Notes under the pieces: model-generated
Seen by the model: the letters and a program-made list of their open reading frames with translations, nothing else
The model's database searches: none
What the model was told of the DNA's origin: nothing
Shown: piece after piece, positions 43,001 to 50,884 of the stretch
Layout: the number at the start of each line of letters is the position of its first letter
Position numbering within the stretch: position 1 is the stretch's first letter
Program-made: the position numbers and the translations under genes
Source of the DNA: Streptomyces narbonensis
GTDB taxonomy: Bacteria; Actinomycetota; Actinomycetes; Streptomycetales; Streptomycetaceae
Direction of reading: 5' to 3'
NCBI RefSeq assembly: GCF_014649015.1
Contig: NZ_BMSF01000024.1
Coordinates: forward strand, 17,698 to 81,697
Length of the DNA: 64,000 nucleotides

Positions 43001-44007
43001 TGGCCGGCGGCGAGGGCGACCGCGACCTGCCGGCGGACCTGTCGGCGAGCCTTCCGGCGGGCAGGGCCTCGGGGCTCCTCGGCAAGGAGATCGCGGGCTA
43101 TCTCGTGGAGAGCGAGATCGGACGCGGCGGCATGGCCGTCGTGTACCGGGCGCGGGACCTGCGCCTGGACCGGACGGTGGCCCTCAAGCTCCTCGCGCCC
43201 GAGCTGGCCCGCAACGACACCTTCCGCAAACGCTTCGCGCACGAGTCGCGGGTCGCCGCCTCCATCGACCACCCGCACATCGTGCCGGTCTTCGACGCCG
43301 GTGAGACGGAGGGGGTCCTGTACATCGCGATGCGGTACGTGGCCGGGCAGGACCTGGTGGCACTGCTCGACCGCGAGGGGCCGCTGGCGCCCGCGACGGC
43401 GGGGCGGATCGCCGCCCAGGTGGCCTCCGCCCTGGACGCGGCGCACGCGCACGACCTGGTGCACCGGGACGTGAAGCCGGGCAACATCCTGGTCGCCGAG
43501 GGCACGGACCGCGACCACCCGGAGCACGTCTACCTCACGGACTTCGGGCTGACGAAGAAGTCCCTGTCGCTGACCGGGTTCACGACGGTGGGCGAGTTCG
43601 TCGGCACGCTCGACTACGTGGCGCCGGAGCAGATCTCCGGCAAGCCGGTCGACGGCCGCTGCGACGTCTACAGCCTCGCGTGCGTGGTGTTCGAGACGCT
43701 GGTCGGCGCGCCCCCCTTCCGCCGCGAGACCGACTGGGCGGTCCTGTGGGCCCAGCAGTACGATCCCCCGCCGCCGCTGTCCGAAGTCCGCCCGGGACTG
43801 CCGGAGGCCGCCGACTCCGTCTTCGCGAGGGCGCTGGCGAAGAGCCCCGAGGAGCGGTACGGGACGTGTCTGGAGTTCGTCGCGGCGCTGCGGTCGGCAC
43901 TGGCCGGCGCGGGTACGGGCGGCGAGGTGGTGACGACGGGCACCCGTCCGCCGGGACCGCCGCCGGCACCGCCGGCCTGGGCGCGGCCGGTCTTCCGGGA
44001 ACTCTGA
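43000..44007 (+). CDS. Serine/threonine protein kinase (soluble, kinase domain only)
   Basis: A 335-aa Hanks-type kinase. It contains GRGGMAVVYRARD (glycine loop), RTVALKLLAP (catalytic Lys), HDLVHRDVKPGNILVAE (HRD loop), YLTDFGLTKKS (DFG) and GTLDYVAPEQISGK (activation and APE region). After ~285 residues only a short Pro-rich tail remains, with no transmembrane or sensor domain. It is encoded in an operon with the FHA-ABC transporter, so phosphorylation of the transporter or SH3-like protein is a strong inference, as PknF does to Rv1747. Translation is coupled by TGATG overlap at 42998-43002. Confidence 0.92.
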   Translation: MAGGEGDRDLPADLSASLPAGRASGLLGKEIAGYLVESEIGRGGMAVVYRARDLRLDRTVALKLLAPELARNDTFRKRFAHESRVAASIDHPHIVPVFDAGETEGVLYIAMRYVAGQDLVALLDREGPLAPATAGRIAAQVASALDAAHAHDLVHRDVKPGNILVAEGTDRDHPEHVYLTDFGLTKKSLSLTGFTTVGEFVGTLDYVAPEQISGKPVDGRCDVYSLACVVFETLVGAPPFRRETDWAVLWAQQYDPPPPLSEVRPGLPEAADSVFARALAKSPEERYGTCLEFVAALRSALAGAGTGGEVVTTGTRPPGPPPAPPAWARPVFREL

Positions 44008-44011
44008 TGTG

Positions 44012-44091
44012 ACTTCCGGGGACTCCGACCTCCGGGGGCTCCGACCTCCGGGGGCTCCAACCTCCGGGGACTCCGACCTCCGGGGGCTCCG
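44012..44091 (+). repeat. Five 16-bp units in the kinase/streptophobe gap
   Basis: Units at 44012, 44028, 44044, 44060 and 44076 follow ACCTCCGGGGGCTCCG. The last unit ends in a hairpin (CCTCCGG-N5-CCGGAGG, 44077-44095). The array lies between the stop codons of two converging genes and could act as their terminator. Confidence 0.88.
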
Positions 44092-44114
44092 GAGGGATGT
44101 CCACTGCCGCCGGG

Positions 44115-45470
44115 CTACTTCTTCTGCTCTGGCTGATCGGTCGGAGCGGTCTCGACCTCGCCCTTGCGGTGGACCCGCGACGCGAGGAGACCTCCGATGA
44201 GGCCGAAGACCAGGCCCCAGAGGAGGGCGAAGCCCACCGTCTTCCAGACGTCCGGCCGGAGCACCACCTCCCCGCCCAGCGCTTCGAGTTCGCCGATGCC
44301 GAGGATCGAGAGTCCGAAGCGGGCCTCGACCAGGGTGAGGGGCGCGACGACCAGCATCGTCAGGGCGAAGGCGACGCCCACGTGCAGGGAGTGCTGCCAG
44401 AGCCGTGTCCTGGCCGGGGAGCGGACCGCCGCCGCGAAGGCCGCGGCGAGCACGAGGACGACGGCGATGGGCAGCAGCCACCAGGCCCTCCCGTCCTCCG
44501 CGGCGAGCGAGGAGAGGTCGACCGTGGACAGGTCCGTGCTGTCGCCGCCCTCGCGGAGGACGGCGTCGAGGACCTGGGGCATGGGAAGGCCGAAGGGCCC
44601 CTCGACCCTGCCCTCCCAGGAGCCGCCGATGCCCACGCCGAGCCCCAGCCAGGCCACGTTGGGCAGGCCGAGCAGCAGGACGGCCAGGGTCTCCACCGCG
44701 TGCCCCTTGGTCGCCGCGACGACGATCCCGATGACCAGGCCCACGGCCACGTACGCGAGGAGGAGCAGGAGCATCGCGTGGGCGGCGGGCCGGACGGGCT
44801 CGTGGTAGCGGACGAGGCGGGGCGGCAGCGGGGTCCTGCGGGAGACCAGGAGCGCGACGACGAGCACGCCGAGGATCCACAGGAACCCGTAGAAGAGGGT
44901 GGGGCCGACGTCCGTGCGGAAGCCGACGGAGGGGTTGACGGCGTCCATGAGCTCCCCGAAGAGGTCCCCGAGGGGGTCCTCTGAGGTCTCCGAGGTGTCT
45001 CCGCCGATCGTGAGCGGGAAGTCGTGCCGGGCGAGGGCGGAGAGGCCCGCGAGGGCGGCCACCCAGAGGACGACGGTGGTCACGGCGCGGACCAGGAGTT
45101 CGCGGGTGTCCGCGACCGCGTGATGGCGCAGGGGCCGGAGGAAGCAGTAGCCGGTGACGAGTGCCCCCACCAGGGTGACGGTGAGCGGCATCGCGGTCAG
45201 TTCGGCCTGGGTTCCGGCGAGTGATCCGGCATCGCCGGAGAGCTCGATCTTGCCGCCCGTCGCCATGACGACGACCGCGGCGAGGACGGCGGTGAAGCCG
45301 CCCGGCAGGTCGGCCGCGCCCGCGGCCCAGAGGCCGAGCCCGGCGAAGACGCCCATGGCCACATACCCGGCGAACACCGCTGCCAGGGCCTGGACACCGA
45401 CACGTACGAAGAGCCCGGTCGGGGTCGAGGGGCTCGCTGAGGTGGAGAGCCGACTGCTCACGCTGTCCAC
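44115..45470 (-). CDS. Streptophobe family integral membrane protein
   Basis: A 451-aa membrane protein with about ten hydrophobic segments, starting VDSVSSRLST. The pattern AVFAGYVAMGVFAGLGLWAA, ATGGKIELSGDAGSLAG, LPNVAWLGLGVGIGGSW and FGLPMPQVLDAVL matches what I know as the streptophobe family of Streptomyces and relatives. The function is unknown. The tail is charged (SRVHRKGEVETAPTDQPEQK). I chose GTG 45470; GTG 45461 is close. Longer starts read through a tandem repeat and are unlikely. Convergent with the kinase gene, divergent from the DUF6777 gene. Confidence 0.8.
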   Translation of the reverse strand: MDSVSSRLSTSASPSTPTGLFVRVGVQALAAVFAGYVAMGVFAGLGLWAAGAADLPGGFTAVLAAVVVMATGGKIELSGDAGSLAGTQAELTAMPLTVTLVGALVTGYCFLRPLRHHAVADTRELLVRAVTTVVLWVAALAGLSALARHDFPLTIGGDTSETSEDPLGDLFGELMDAVNPSVGFRTDVGPTLFYGFLWILGVLVVALLVSRRTPLPPRLVRYHEPVRPAAHAMLLLLLAYVAVGLVIGIVVAATKGHAVETLAVLLLGLPNVAWLGLGVGIGGSWEGRVEGPFGLPMPQVLDAVLREGGDSTDLSTVDLSSLAAEDGRAWWLLPIAVVLVLAAAFAAAVRSPARTRLWQHSLHVGVAFALTMLVVAPLTLVEARFGLSILGIGELEALGGEVVLRPDVWKTVGFALLWGLVFGLIGGLLASRVHRKGEVETAPTDQPEQKK

Positions 45471-45492
45471 GCTAGTACCGGTCGCGGACGCC

Positions 45493-45577
45493 CGCTTGTG
45501 GACGGGCCGGCCTCCGCTTACGGGTGGGGCCGGCCTCCGCTTGTGGACGGCCCGGCCTCCGCTTGCGGGTGGGCGCC
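45493..45577 (+). repeat. Four 18-23-bp units upstream of the DUF6777 gene
   Basis: Units at 45493, 45515, 45538 and 45560 alternate CGCTTGTGGACGG[GC]CCGGCCTC and CGCTTACGGGTGGGGCCGGC forms. They fill the gap between the divergent streptophobe (start 45470) and DUF6777 (start 45616) genes, ending 38 bp before the latter start. Confidence 0.85.
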
Positions 45578-45615
45578 GTTCCGCGCACACAATAGGCGCG
45601 GAACGGAAGAAAGGG

Positions 45616-47109
45616 ATGAACGTGACTTCCTACCCGCCGCCAGACCCGCCGTCCGGCCCTCCGTCGGTCCCGCCGTCCGGCCCGCCCTCCGGCCCCCTCT
45701 CAGGGCCGGGCAGCAGCCCGGGGAGCGCCGGAACCCCACCACCTCCCGGACCGCCCTCAGGCGGCGGAGCAGGGGGCGGCTCGTCCGGTGGAGGTTCGCC
45801 CGGGGGTGGTTCGCCCGGTGGCGGAGGCCCGTCCGGCGGCGGGCCGGACGGTGGCCAGGGCGGAGGCGGCCCGTGGTGGCGCTCCGTCCCGAAGGTCGCG
45901 TCGGTCACCGCCGTCATCGTGGCGGGCGTGGCGCTGGCCGTCGTCCTGACCAACCAGTCCGACGACAGCGGCACGAGCGCGTCGGGCGGGGGCGAGGTCT
46001 TCCTCCAGAACGCCGCCGCGTCCGGCCCCGACCCGTTCACCCAGTCGACGGCACGCACCAGCGGCGCTTCCGCCTCGCCGGCCTCGCTGCCGCCGCGCAC
46101 CACCCCGGCCGAGACCGGCACGCCGCGGGTGTCGGGCTCCACGCCCGGCCTCTACGGCGGGACGCAGTCGGTGGCGAGCTGCGACGTCGAACAGCAGGTG
46201 CGCTACCTGAACGCCGACCCCGCGAAGAAGGCGGCGTTCGCCTCGGTCCAGGGGATCGGGACGAACGAGGTTCCCTCCTATCTCCGCTCCCTGACCCCGC
46301 TTCAGCTGCGCGCCGACACCCGGGTGACGAACCACGGCTACAAGAACGGCGCCGCCACCTCCTACCAGGCGACCCTCCAGAGCGGGACCGCCGTCCTGGT
46401 CGACAACCGGGGCGTGCCGCGCGTGCGCTGCGCGTGCGGCAATCCGCTGACCGAGCCGGTCGCGCAGAAGGCGCCGAAGACGACGGGCACGCCGTGGCCG
46501 GGGTACAACTCCTCCCAGGTCGTCGTCGTGGCCCCCTCGGTGACGGTCGTGAACGTCTTCGTCGTGTACGACTACGAGGACGACGACTGGTTCGCGCGGA
46601 AGCACGGCGACCACGGCAAGCACGACAAGCCCGCTCCGTCGCCGCCTCCGCCGCCCTCGCACTCGAAGTCCCCGCACGAGTCGCCGTCCACCTCGGCCTC
46701 CACGTCCCCGTCGGAATCCCCGTCCTCGCCGCTCGCCTGCGTGACGGTGACGGGTGACCAGGCGCCGGAGCCGCTCGACGGGATCACCCCGCCGGTGTGC
46801 CCCTCGACGCTCTCGCCCGCCCCGTCGACGTCCGAGCCGTCCGACACGACGAGCCCGACGGACACGTCGAGCCCGACGGACACGGGTCCGACCGAGGAGT
46901 CGCCGGCGACCGACGTCCCCCCGTCGGACCAGTCCGCGAGCGTCGAGTCCGCGCCCGTCACGGACGGGAGCTCGGCGATCTCCCCCGCCTCTCCCGTGTC
47001 GTCGCAGAGCCAGTCGCAGGCGCAGTCGGATTCGCCTTCCGTCTCCCCGCCGGTCTCGGACTCGCCTTCGGTACCGGCACCCGGTCCGGAGTCCGCGCTC
47101 TTCGTCTGA
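45616..47109 (+). CDS. DUF6777 domain-containing membrane-anchored protein
   Basis: A 497-aa protein. Residues ~1-90 are Pro/Gly/Ser-rich, followed by a single transmembrane helix near 95-115 (VASVTAVIVAGVALAVVLTN). The extracellular DUF6777 core (~125-325) has SCDVEQQVRYLNADPAKKAA, VPSYLRSLTPLQLRADTRVT and VDNRGVPRVRCACGNPLTEP with three Cys. A long Ser/Pro/Thr-rich tail follows. The function is unknown; the shape suggests a cell-wall spanning surface protein. ATG 45616 has AAGAAAGGG upstream. A strong hairpin follows the stop. Confidence 0.85.
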   Translation: MNVTSYPPPDPPSGPPSVPPSGPPSGPLSGPGSSPGSAGTPPPPGPPSGGGAGGGSSGGGSPGGGSPGGGGPSGGGPDGGQGGGGPWWRSVPKVASVTAVIVAGVALAVVLTNQSDDSGTSASGGGEVFLQNAAASGPDPFTQSTARTSGASASPASLPPRTTPAETGTPRVSGSTPGLYGGTQSVASCDVEQQVRYLNADPAKKAAFASVQGIGTNEVPSYLRSLTPLQLRADTRVTNHGYKNGAATSYQATLQSGTAVLVDNRGVPRVRCACGNPLTEPVAQKAPKTTGTPWPGYNSSQVVVVAPSVTVVNVFVVYDYEDDDWFARKHGDHGKHDKPAPSPPPPPSHSKSPHESPSTSASTSPSESPSSPLACVTVTGDQAPEPLDGITPPVCPSTLSPAPSTSEPSDTTSPTDTSSPTDTGPTEESPATDVPPSDQSASVESAPVTDGSSAISPASPVSSQSQSQAQSDSPSVSPPVSDSPSVPAPGPESALFV

Positions 47110-47127
47110 CGCGGTCCGCCCCGGGCG

Positions 47128-47319
47128 TCATCCGCCCTGCGCCGACCCGCCCGTCGCGATACGTGACGGGCGGGTCGGCGCAGGGGCGATCAAGGGCGAG
47201 ACGCGCGCGGCCCTCAGCAGGGCACGGAGCCAGGCTCCGATCGCCAGTGGCCGGGCCGTGCGCTCCTCGGCGCGCTGCTGCCACATCCGCTCGTCGCGGT
47301 CGGTGAAGTGTCCGGACAT
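47128..47319 (-). CDS. Small basic hypothetical protein
   Basis: A 63-aa protein starting MSGHFTDRDERMWQQRAEER, with a Trp/Arg-rich, probably helical middle part (PLAIGAWLRALLRAARVSP). The ATG at 47319 has GGAGA upstream. Its last 18 codons lie inside the long hairpin, so that tail may be non-functional read-through; the real gene may be just a short peptide gene that ends there. Divergent from the MocR gene, 103 bp apart. No family recognised. Confidence 0.5.
   Translation of the reverse strand: MSGHFTDRDERMWQQRAEERTARPLAIGAWLRALLRAARVSPLIAPAPTRPSRIATGGSAQGG
47136..47184 (+). terminator. 20-bp stem terminator after the DUF6777 gene
   Basis: CCTGCGCCGACCCGCCCGTC (47136-47155) pairs perfectly with its reverse complement at 47165-47184, leaving a 9-base loop. 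It lies 26 bp after the DUF6777 stop and overlaps the last codons of the small minus-strand gene. Confidence 0.9.
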
Positions 47320-47384
47320 CGGTCGTCTCCTTTCCCGTGGGAGGTGGCCAGCCACCAGGCCACTGGACCGGAGTCTGTACGCTC

Positions 47385-47408
47385 ATTGGCCTGGACAGCA
47401 GAGCCAAT
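47385..47408. promoter_or_regulatory. ATTGGC-N12-GCCAAT inverted repeat before the MocR gene
   Basis: ATTGGC (47385-47390) and GCCAAT (47403-47408) form a perfect 6-bp inverted repeat ending 14 bp before the MocR start. A related CCAGGCCACTGG lies at about 47355-47366. MocR proteins usually autoregulate through such sites in their own promoter. Confidence 0.55.
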
Positions 47409-47422
47409 GAGGAGTGATTGGT

Positions 47423-48889
47423 ATGGCAGTGGCCCGCGTGGTCCACACAGCGGACCGGACCCTGACGGGCCGCCAGCTCGCCTCCCTGCTCACCCCGCCC
47501 ACCGAGGGCCGGTTCGGCTACCGGGAGCTCGCGCGGGCGGTCCGCGAGGCCCTGCTCGACGGGCGGGTGGCGCTGCGCCTTCGCCTGCCGGCCGAGCGCG
47601 AGCTCGCGACGGTGCTCGCGGTGAGCCGGACGACGGTCACGGGGGCGTACGACCTGCTCCGGGAGAGCGGTTACGCGCACAGCCGCCGCGGCGCCGGCAC
47701 CTGGACCGCGCTGCCGGACGGCCAGGCGCCGACCCCGCTCGGCGCCTACCAGGACGACGCCGGGGCCACCATCGACCTCGCCCTGGCCGCGCCCCAGGCC
47801 CCTGACGAGCTCGCCGAGGCACTGGCGTCGGCCGCCGCCGAGCTCCCCCGCTACGCCGGCTCGCAGGGCTACCACCCGTATGGACTGCCCGTCCTGCGCG
47901 CCGCGATCGCCGAGCGGTACACGGCCCGCGGGCTGCCGACGCGGCCCGAGCAGATCCTCGTGACGACGGGCGCCCAGCAGGCGCTCTCGCTGGTCCTGAC
48001 GCTGCTCGGCCGGACCGGCGACCGGGTGCTCGCCGAGAACCCCTCGTACACGAACGCCCTCGACGCGATGCGCGGGCGCATGCTCCGCATCACGCCCGTG
48101 CCGGTGACGGAGACCGGCTGGGACACCGGCCTGGTCGACGCCGCGCTGCGCCAGACAGCGCCCCGTCTGGCCTATCTGATCCCCGACTTCCACAATCCGA
48201 CCGGACATCTGATGCCGCAGGAGCAGCGCCGGGAGCTGGCGCGGGCCGCGCGGGCCACCGGGACGTGGCTCGTCGCGGACGAGACGCTCGCCGACATCGC
48301 CCTGGACGTGCCCGCGCCGCTGCCCTTCGCGGCCGCGGCCGGCGGAGGCGACGGAGAGCAGATCGTCTCCGTCGGCTCGCTGAGCAAGAGCTGCTGGGGC
48401 GGGCTGCGGGTCGGCTGGGTCCGGGCCGCGTCCCGGGTCGTGACCGAGCTGGCCCGGGTCCGGATCACCGCCGACCTGTCGGGGTCCGTCCTGGACCAGC
48501 TGGTCGCGGTCGCGCTGATGGAGCGGCTCGACACGATCGTGCCGCGGCGCGTCGAGGAGCTGCGGCGGCGTCGTGAGGCGCTGACGACGGCGCTGGCCCG
48601 GCACGTTCCCGAGTGGCGCTGGGAGGTGCCGGCCGGCGGGATGTGTCTGTGGATCGACCTGGGCCGCCCGGTCGCCTCCGCCGTCTCGGCCCACGCCCTG
48701 CGGCACGGGGTGCGGGTGGAGGGCGGCGCACGGTTCGGGGTGGACCCGGGGACGCACGAGCATCGGCTGCGGATCCCGTACACGCTGCCGGAGGACGTGT
48801 ACGAGCCGGCGGCCGAGCGGCTCGCGGCGGCGCTCGACGGGGCTCCGGGGCGGTACGCCGACCCGGCCCTGCCGGACTGGGTGGCCTGA
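47423..48889 (+). CDS. MocR-type PLP-dependent transcriptional regulator (GntR-aminotransferase fusion)
   Basis: A 488-aa regulator. The winged GntR HTH is at residues ~30-95 (GYRELARAVREALLDGRVAL, LPAERELATVLAVSRTTVTG). A fold-type I aminotransferase domain follows, with ILVTTGAQQALSLVLTLLG, ENPSYTNAL, FHNPTGHLMP (PLP Asn) and VSVGSLSKSCWGGLRVGW carrying the Schiff-base Lys. MocR proteins of this length often control YczE-type or vitamin B6 genes. ATG 47423 follows GAGGAG. Autoregulation through the ATTGGC/GCCAAT site is likely; the small divergent gene may be a target. Confidence 0.9.
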   Translation: MAVARVVHTADRTLTGRQLASLLTPPTEGRFGYRELARAVREALLDGRVALRLRLPAERELATVLAVSRTTVTGAYDLLRESGYAHSRRGAGTWTALPDGQAPTPLGAYQDDAGATIDLALAAPQAPDELAEALASAAAELPRYAGSQGYHPYGLPVLRAAIAERYTARGLPTRPEQILVTTGAQQALSLVLTLLGRTGDRVLAENPSYTNALDAMRGRMLRITPVPVTETGWDTGLVDAALRQTAPRLAYLIPDFHNPTGHLMPQEQRRELARAARATGTWLVADETLADIALDVPAPLPFAAAAGGGDGEQIVSVGSLSKSCWGGLRVGWVRAASRVVTELARVRITADLSGSVLDQLVAVALMERLDTIVPRRVEELRRRREALTTALARHVPEWRWEVPAGGMCLWIDLGRPVASAVSAHALRHGVRVEGGARFGVDPGTHEHRLRIPYTLPEDVYEPAAERLAAALDGAPGRYADPALPDWVA

Positions 48890-48966
48890 GGCCGCCAGGT
48901 CGGAGGGGCGAGCCAGAACGGCGCCGGACGGGTCCATATTCGGATGCCCGCCCCCGCAGGTCCGTG

Positions 48967-48972
48967 TACGGT
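48967..48972 (+). promoter_or_regulatory. -10 box for a leaderless FBP-domain gene
   Basis: TACGGT lies exactly seven bases before the GTG start at 48980, and no ribosome site is present. This is the spacing of leaderless actinobacterial transcripts. No clear -35 box. Confidence 0.45.
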
Positions 48973-48979
48973 CCACCGA

Positions 48980-49483
48980 GTGGAACCTCTGACCGACAAA
49001 CAGATCCGCTCGTCCTTCGTGAACTGCACCAAGGGCGAGGCGGCCCGGCTCAAGCTGCCGCTCGACTTCGCCGAACTCCCCTGGGAGGACCTGGACTTCC
49101 TGGGCTGGGTCGATCCGGGCGCGCCGCTGCGCGCGCACCTGGTCCTGCCCCGCGCGGACGGACCGCTCGGCGTGACCCTGCGGGTCCCGGCCACCAGCCG
49201 GACCAGTGCCGTGAAGTCGAGCATGTGCCAGGTCTGCCTGACCGGGCACGCCTCCTCCGGCGTCACCCTCCTCGTGGCGCCGCTCGCCGGGAGCCGCGGC
49301 CGCGAGGGGAACACGGTCGGCATCTACCTCTGCGCCGACCTCGCCTGCTCCCTGTACGTCCGGGGCAGGCGGCAGCCCAAGCTGCGCGGCCGACGCCACG
49401 AGGAGTCCCTCACGGTCGACGAGCAGGTGGCCCGGCTGACGGGCAACCTGGACGCTTTCGTCGACCGGGTGACGACCGGCTGA
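48980..49483 (+). CDS. FBP domain protein (treble-clef zinc finger)
   Basis: A 167-aa protein starting VEPLTDKQIRSSFVNCTKGE. The central part resembles the FBP_C domain (GWVDPGAPLRAHLVL, SSMCQVCLTGH). The four Cys at CQVC and YLCADLACSLYV would bind one zinc ion in a treble-clef finger. In related proteins (the FusB/EF-G-binding type) this finger binds the ribosome translocase EF-G, but a role in antibiotic resistance here is only inference. GTG 48980 appears leaderless. Confidence 0.82.
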   Translation: MEPLTDKQIRSSFVNCTKGEAARLKLPLDFAELPWEDLDFLGWVDPGAPLRAHLVLPRADGPLGVTLRVPATSRTSAVKSSMCQVCLTGHASSGVTLLVAPLAGSRGREGNTVGIYLCADLACSLYVRGRRQPKLRGRRHEESLTVDEQVARLTGNLDAFVDRVTTG

Positions 49484-49527
49484 CCGTCACCGGGTGAGCC
49501 GCCCGGCCGCCACGAAGGGGCCGGGGC

Positions 49528-50709
49528 TCAGCGGAAGGCCTGCTCGCCGGTGAGCGCCTTGCCGATGACCAGGGAGTGCACCTCGCTCGTTCCTTCGTAA
49601 GTGAGCACCGACTCCAGGTTGTTGGCGTGGCGCAGCACCGGGTACTCCAGCGTGATGCCGTTGGCGCCGAGGATCGTGCGGCACTCGCGGGCGATCGCGA
49701 TGGCCTCCCGGACGTTGTTGAGCTTGCCCACGCTGATCTGCTCCGCCGTGATCGCGCCCGCGTCCTTGAGGCGGCCGAGGTGGAGGGCGAGCAGCATGCC
49801 CTTGCCGAGCTCGACGGCCATGTCGGCGAGCTTCTGCTGGGTCAGCTGGTAGGAGGCGAGCGAGCGGGCGAAGACGGTCCGGTCGCGAGCGTAGGAGATC
49901 GCGGTCTCCAGGCAGTCGCGGGCGGCGCCGAGGGCGCCGAAGACGATGCCGAAGCGGGCCTCGTTGAGACAGCCGAGCGGGCCCGAGAGACCGCGGGCCT
50001 CCGGGAGCATCGCGTCGGCCGGGAGGCGCACGTCCTCCAGGACCAGTTCGCTGGTGACGCTCGCCCGCAGCGAGAGCTTCATCTTGATCTCCGGGGCGCT
50101 GAAGCCCGGGGTGCCCGCCGGGACGAGGAAGCCCCGGACGCCGTCCTCCGTGCGGGCCCAGACGACGGCGACGTCGGCCACGGAGCCGTTGGTGATCCAC
50201 ATCTTGGTGCCGTTGAGCACCCAGTCCGAGCCGTCGCGCTTGGCGTTGGTCCGCATCGCCCCCGGGTCCGAGCCCGCGTCGGGTTCGGTGAGGCCGAAGC
50301 AGCCGATGTACTCGCCCGCCGCCATCTTCGGCAGCCAGCGCTGCTTCTGCTCCTCGGAGCCGTACTGCCAGATCGCGTACATGGCGAGGGAGCCCTGTAC
50401 GGAGACGAGGGAGCGCAGTCCGGAGTCGACCGCCTCCAGCTCCAGGCAGGCGAGGCCGTACGCGACGGAGCCGGTGCCGGCGCAGCCGTACCCCTCCAGG
50501 TGCATGCCCAGGACGCCGAGGCCGCCGAGGGTGCGGGCGAGCTCGCGGGCGGGGATCTCGCCCTTCTCGAACCAGCCGGCGATGTGCGGTCGCAGCTCGC
50601 GGTCGGCGGCGGTGCGCACGGTCCGGCGGATCTCGCGCTCCTCGTCGGTGAGCAGACCGTCGACGGCCAACAGGTCGAAGGGGTGGACGGGGGTGGACGG
50701 CGACTTCAC
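49528..50709 (-). CDS. Glutaryl-CoA dehydrogenase-like acyl-CoA dehydrogenase
   Basis: A 393-aa flavoenzyme. SGLRSLVSVQGSLAMYAIWQ corresponds to the GCDH segment whose Arg holds the substrate carboxylate. CFGLTEPDAGSDPGAM and TKMWITNGSVADV are the FAD loops, and TYEGTSEVHSLVIGKALTGE carries the catalytic Glu in the GCDH-type motif. It probably oxidises and decarboxylates glutaryl-CoA to crotonyl-CoA, though close relatives may use other acids. GTG 50709 follows AGGAGG. It is divergent from a type III CoA-transferase; a GntR regulator follows that gene, which fits a glutarate pathway. Confidence 0.85.
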   Translation of the reverse strand: MKSPSTPVHPFDLLAVDGLLTDEEREIRRTVRTAADRELRPHIAGWFEKGEIPARELARTLGGLGVLGMHLEGYGCAGTGSVAYGLACLELEAVDSGLRSLVSVQGSLAMYAIWQYGSEEQKQRWLPKMAAGEYIGCFGLTEPDAGSDPGAMRTNAKRDGSDWVLNGTKMWITNGSVADVAVVWARTEDGVRGFLVPAGTPGFSAPEIKMKLSLRASVTSELVLEDVRLPADAMLPEARGLSGPLGCLNEARFGIVFGALGAARDCLETAISYARDRTVFARSLASYQLTQQKLADMAVELGKGMLLALHLGRLKDAGAITAEQISVGKLNNVREAIAIARECRTILGANGITLEYPVLRHANNLESVLTYEGTSEVHSLVIGKALTGEQAFR

Positions 50710-50772
50710 GGACGGCCTCCTGTGACGGGCGACGGGCGACTGTGCAACTCGGCGAGCCGTAGCGTAGCGCCA

Positions 50773-50807
50773 GATCGGATATTGGATCCAGTATGGAAAA
50801 TCCGATC
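50773..50807. promoter_or_regulatory. Nested inverted repeats between divergent GCDH-like and CoA-transferase genes
   Basis: GATCGGAT (50773-50780) pairs perfectly with ATCCGATC (50800-50807), and the palindrome TGGATCCA (50783-50790) lies between them. The block is unusually AT-rich and sits in the 175-bp divergent gap, so it can control both genes. The GntR (FCD) regulator encoded next door is the likely binder; this is inference. Confidence 0.6.
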
Positions 50808-50884
50808 GCCGGGCCGTAGCGTCCCTGTCATCCGACGGGTCCGACGAGTCCGACGGCCGGCATCTTCGGCGAGGGAGAAGCGGA

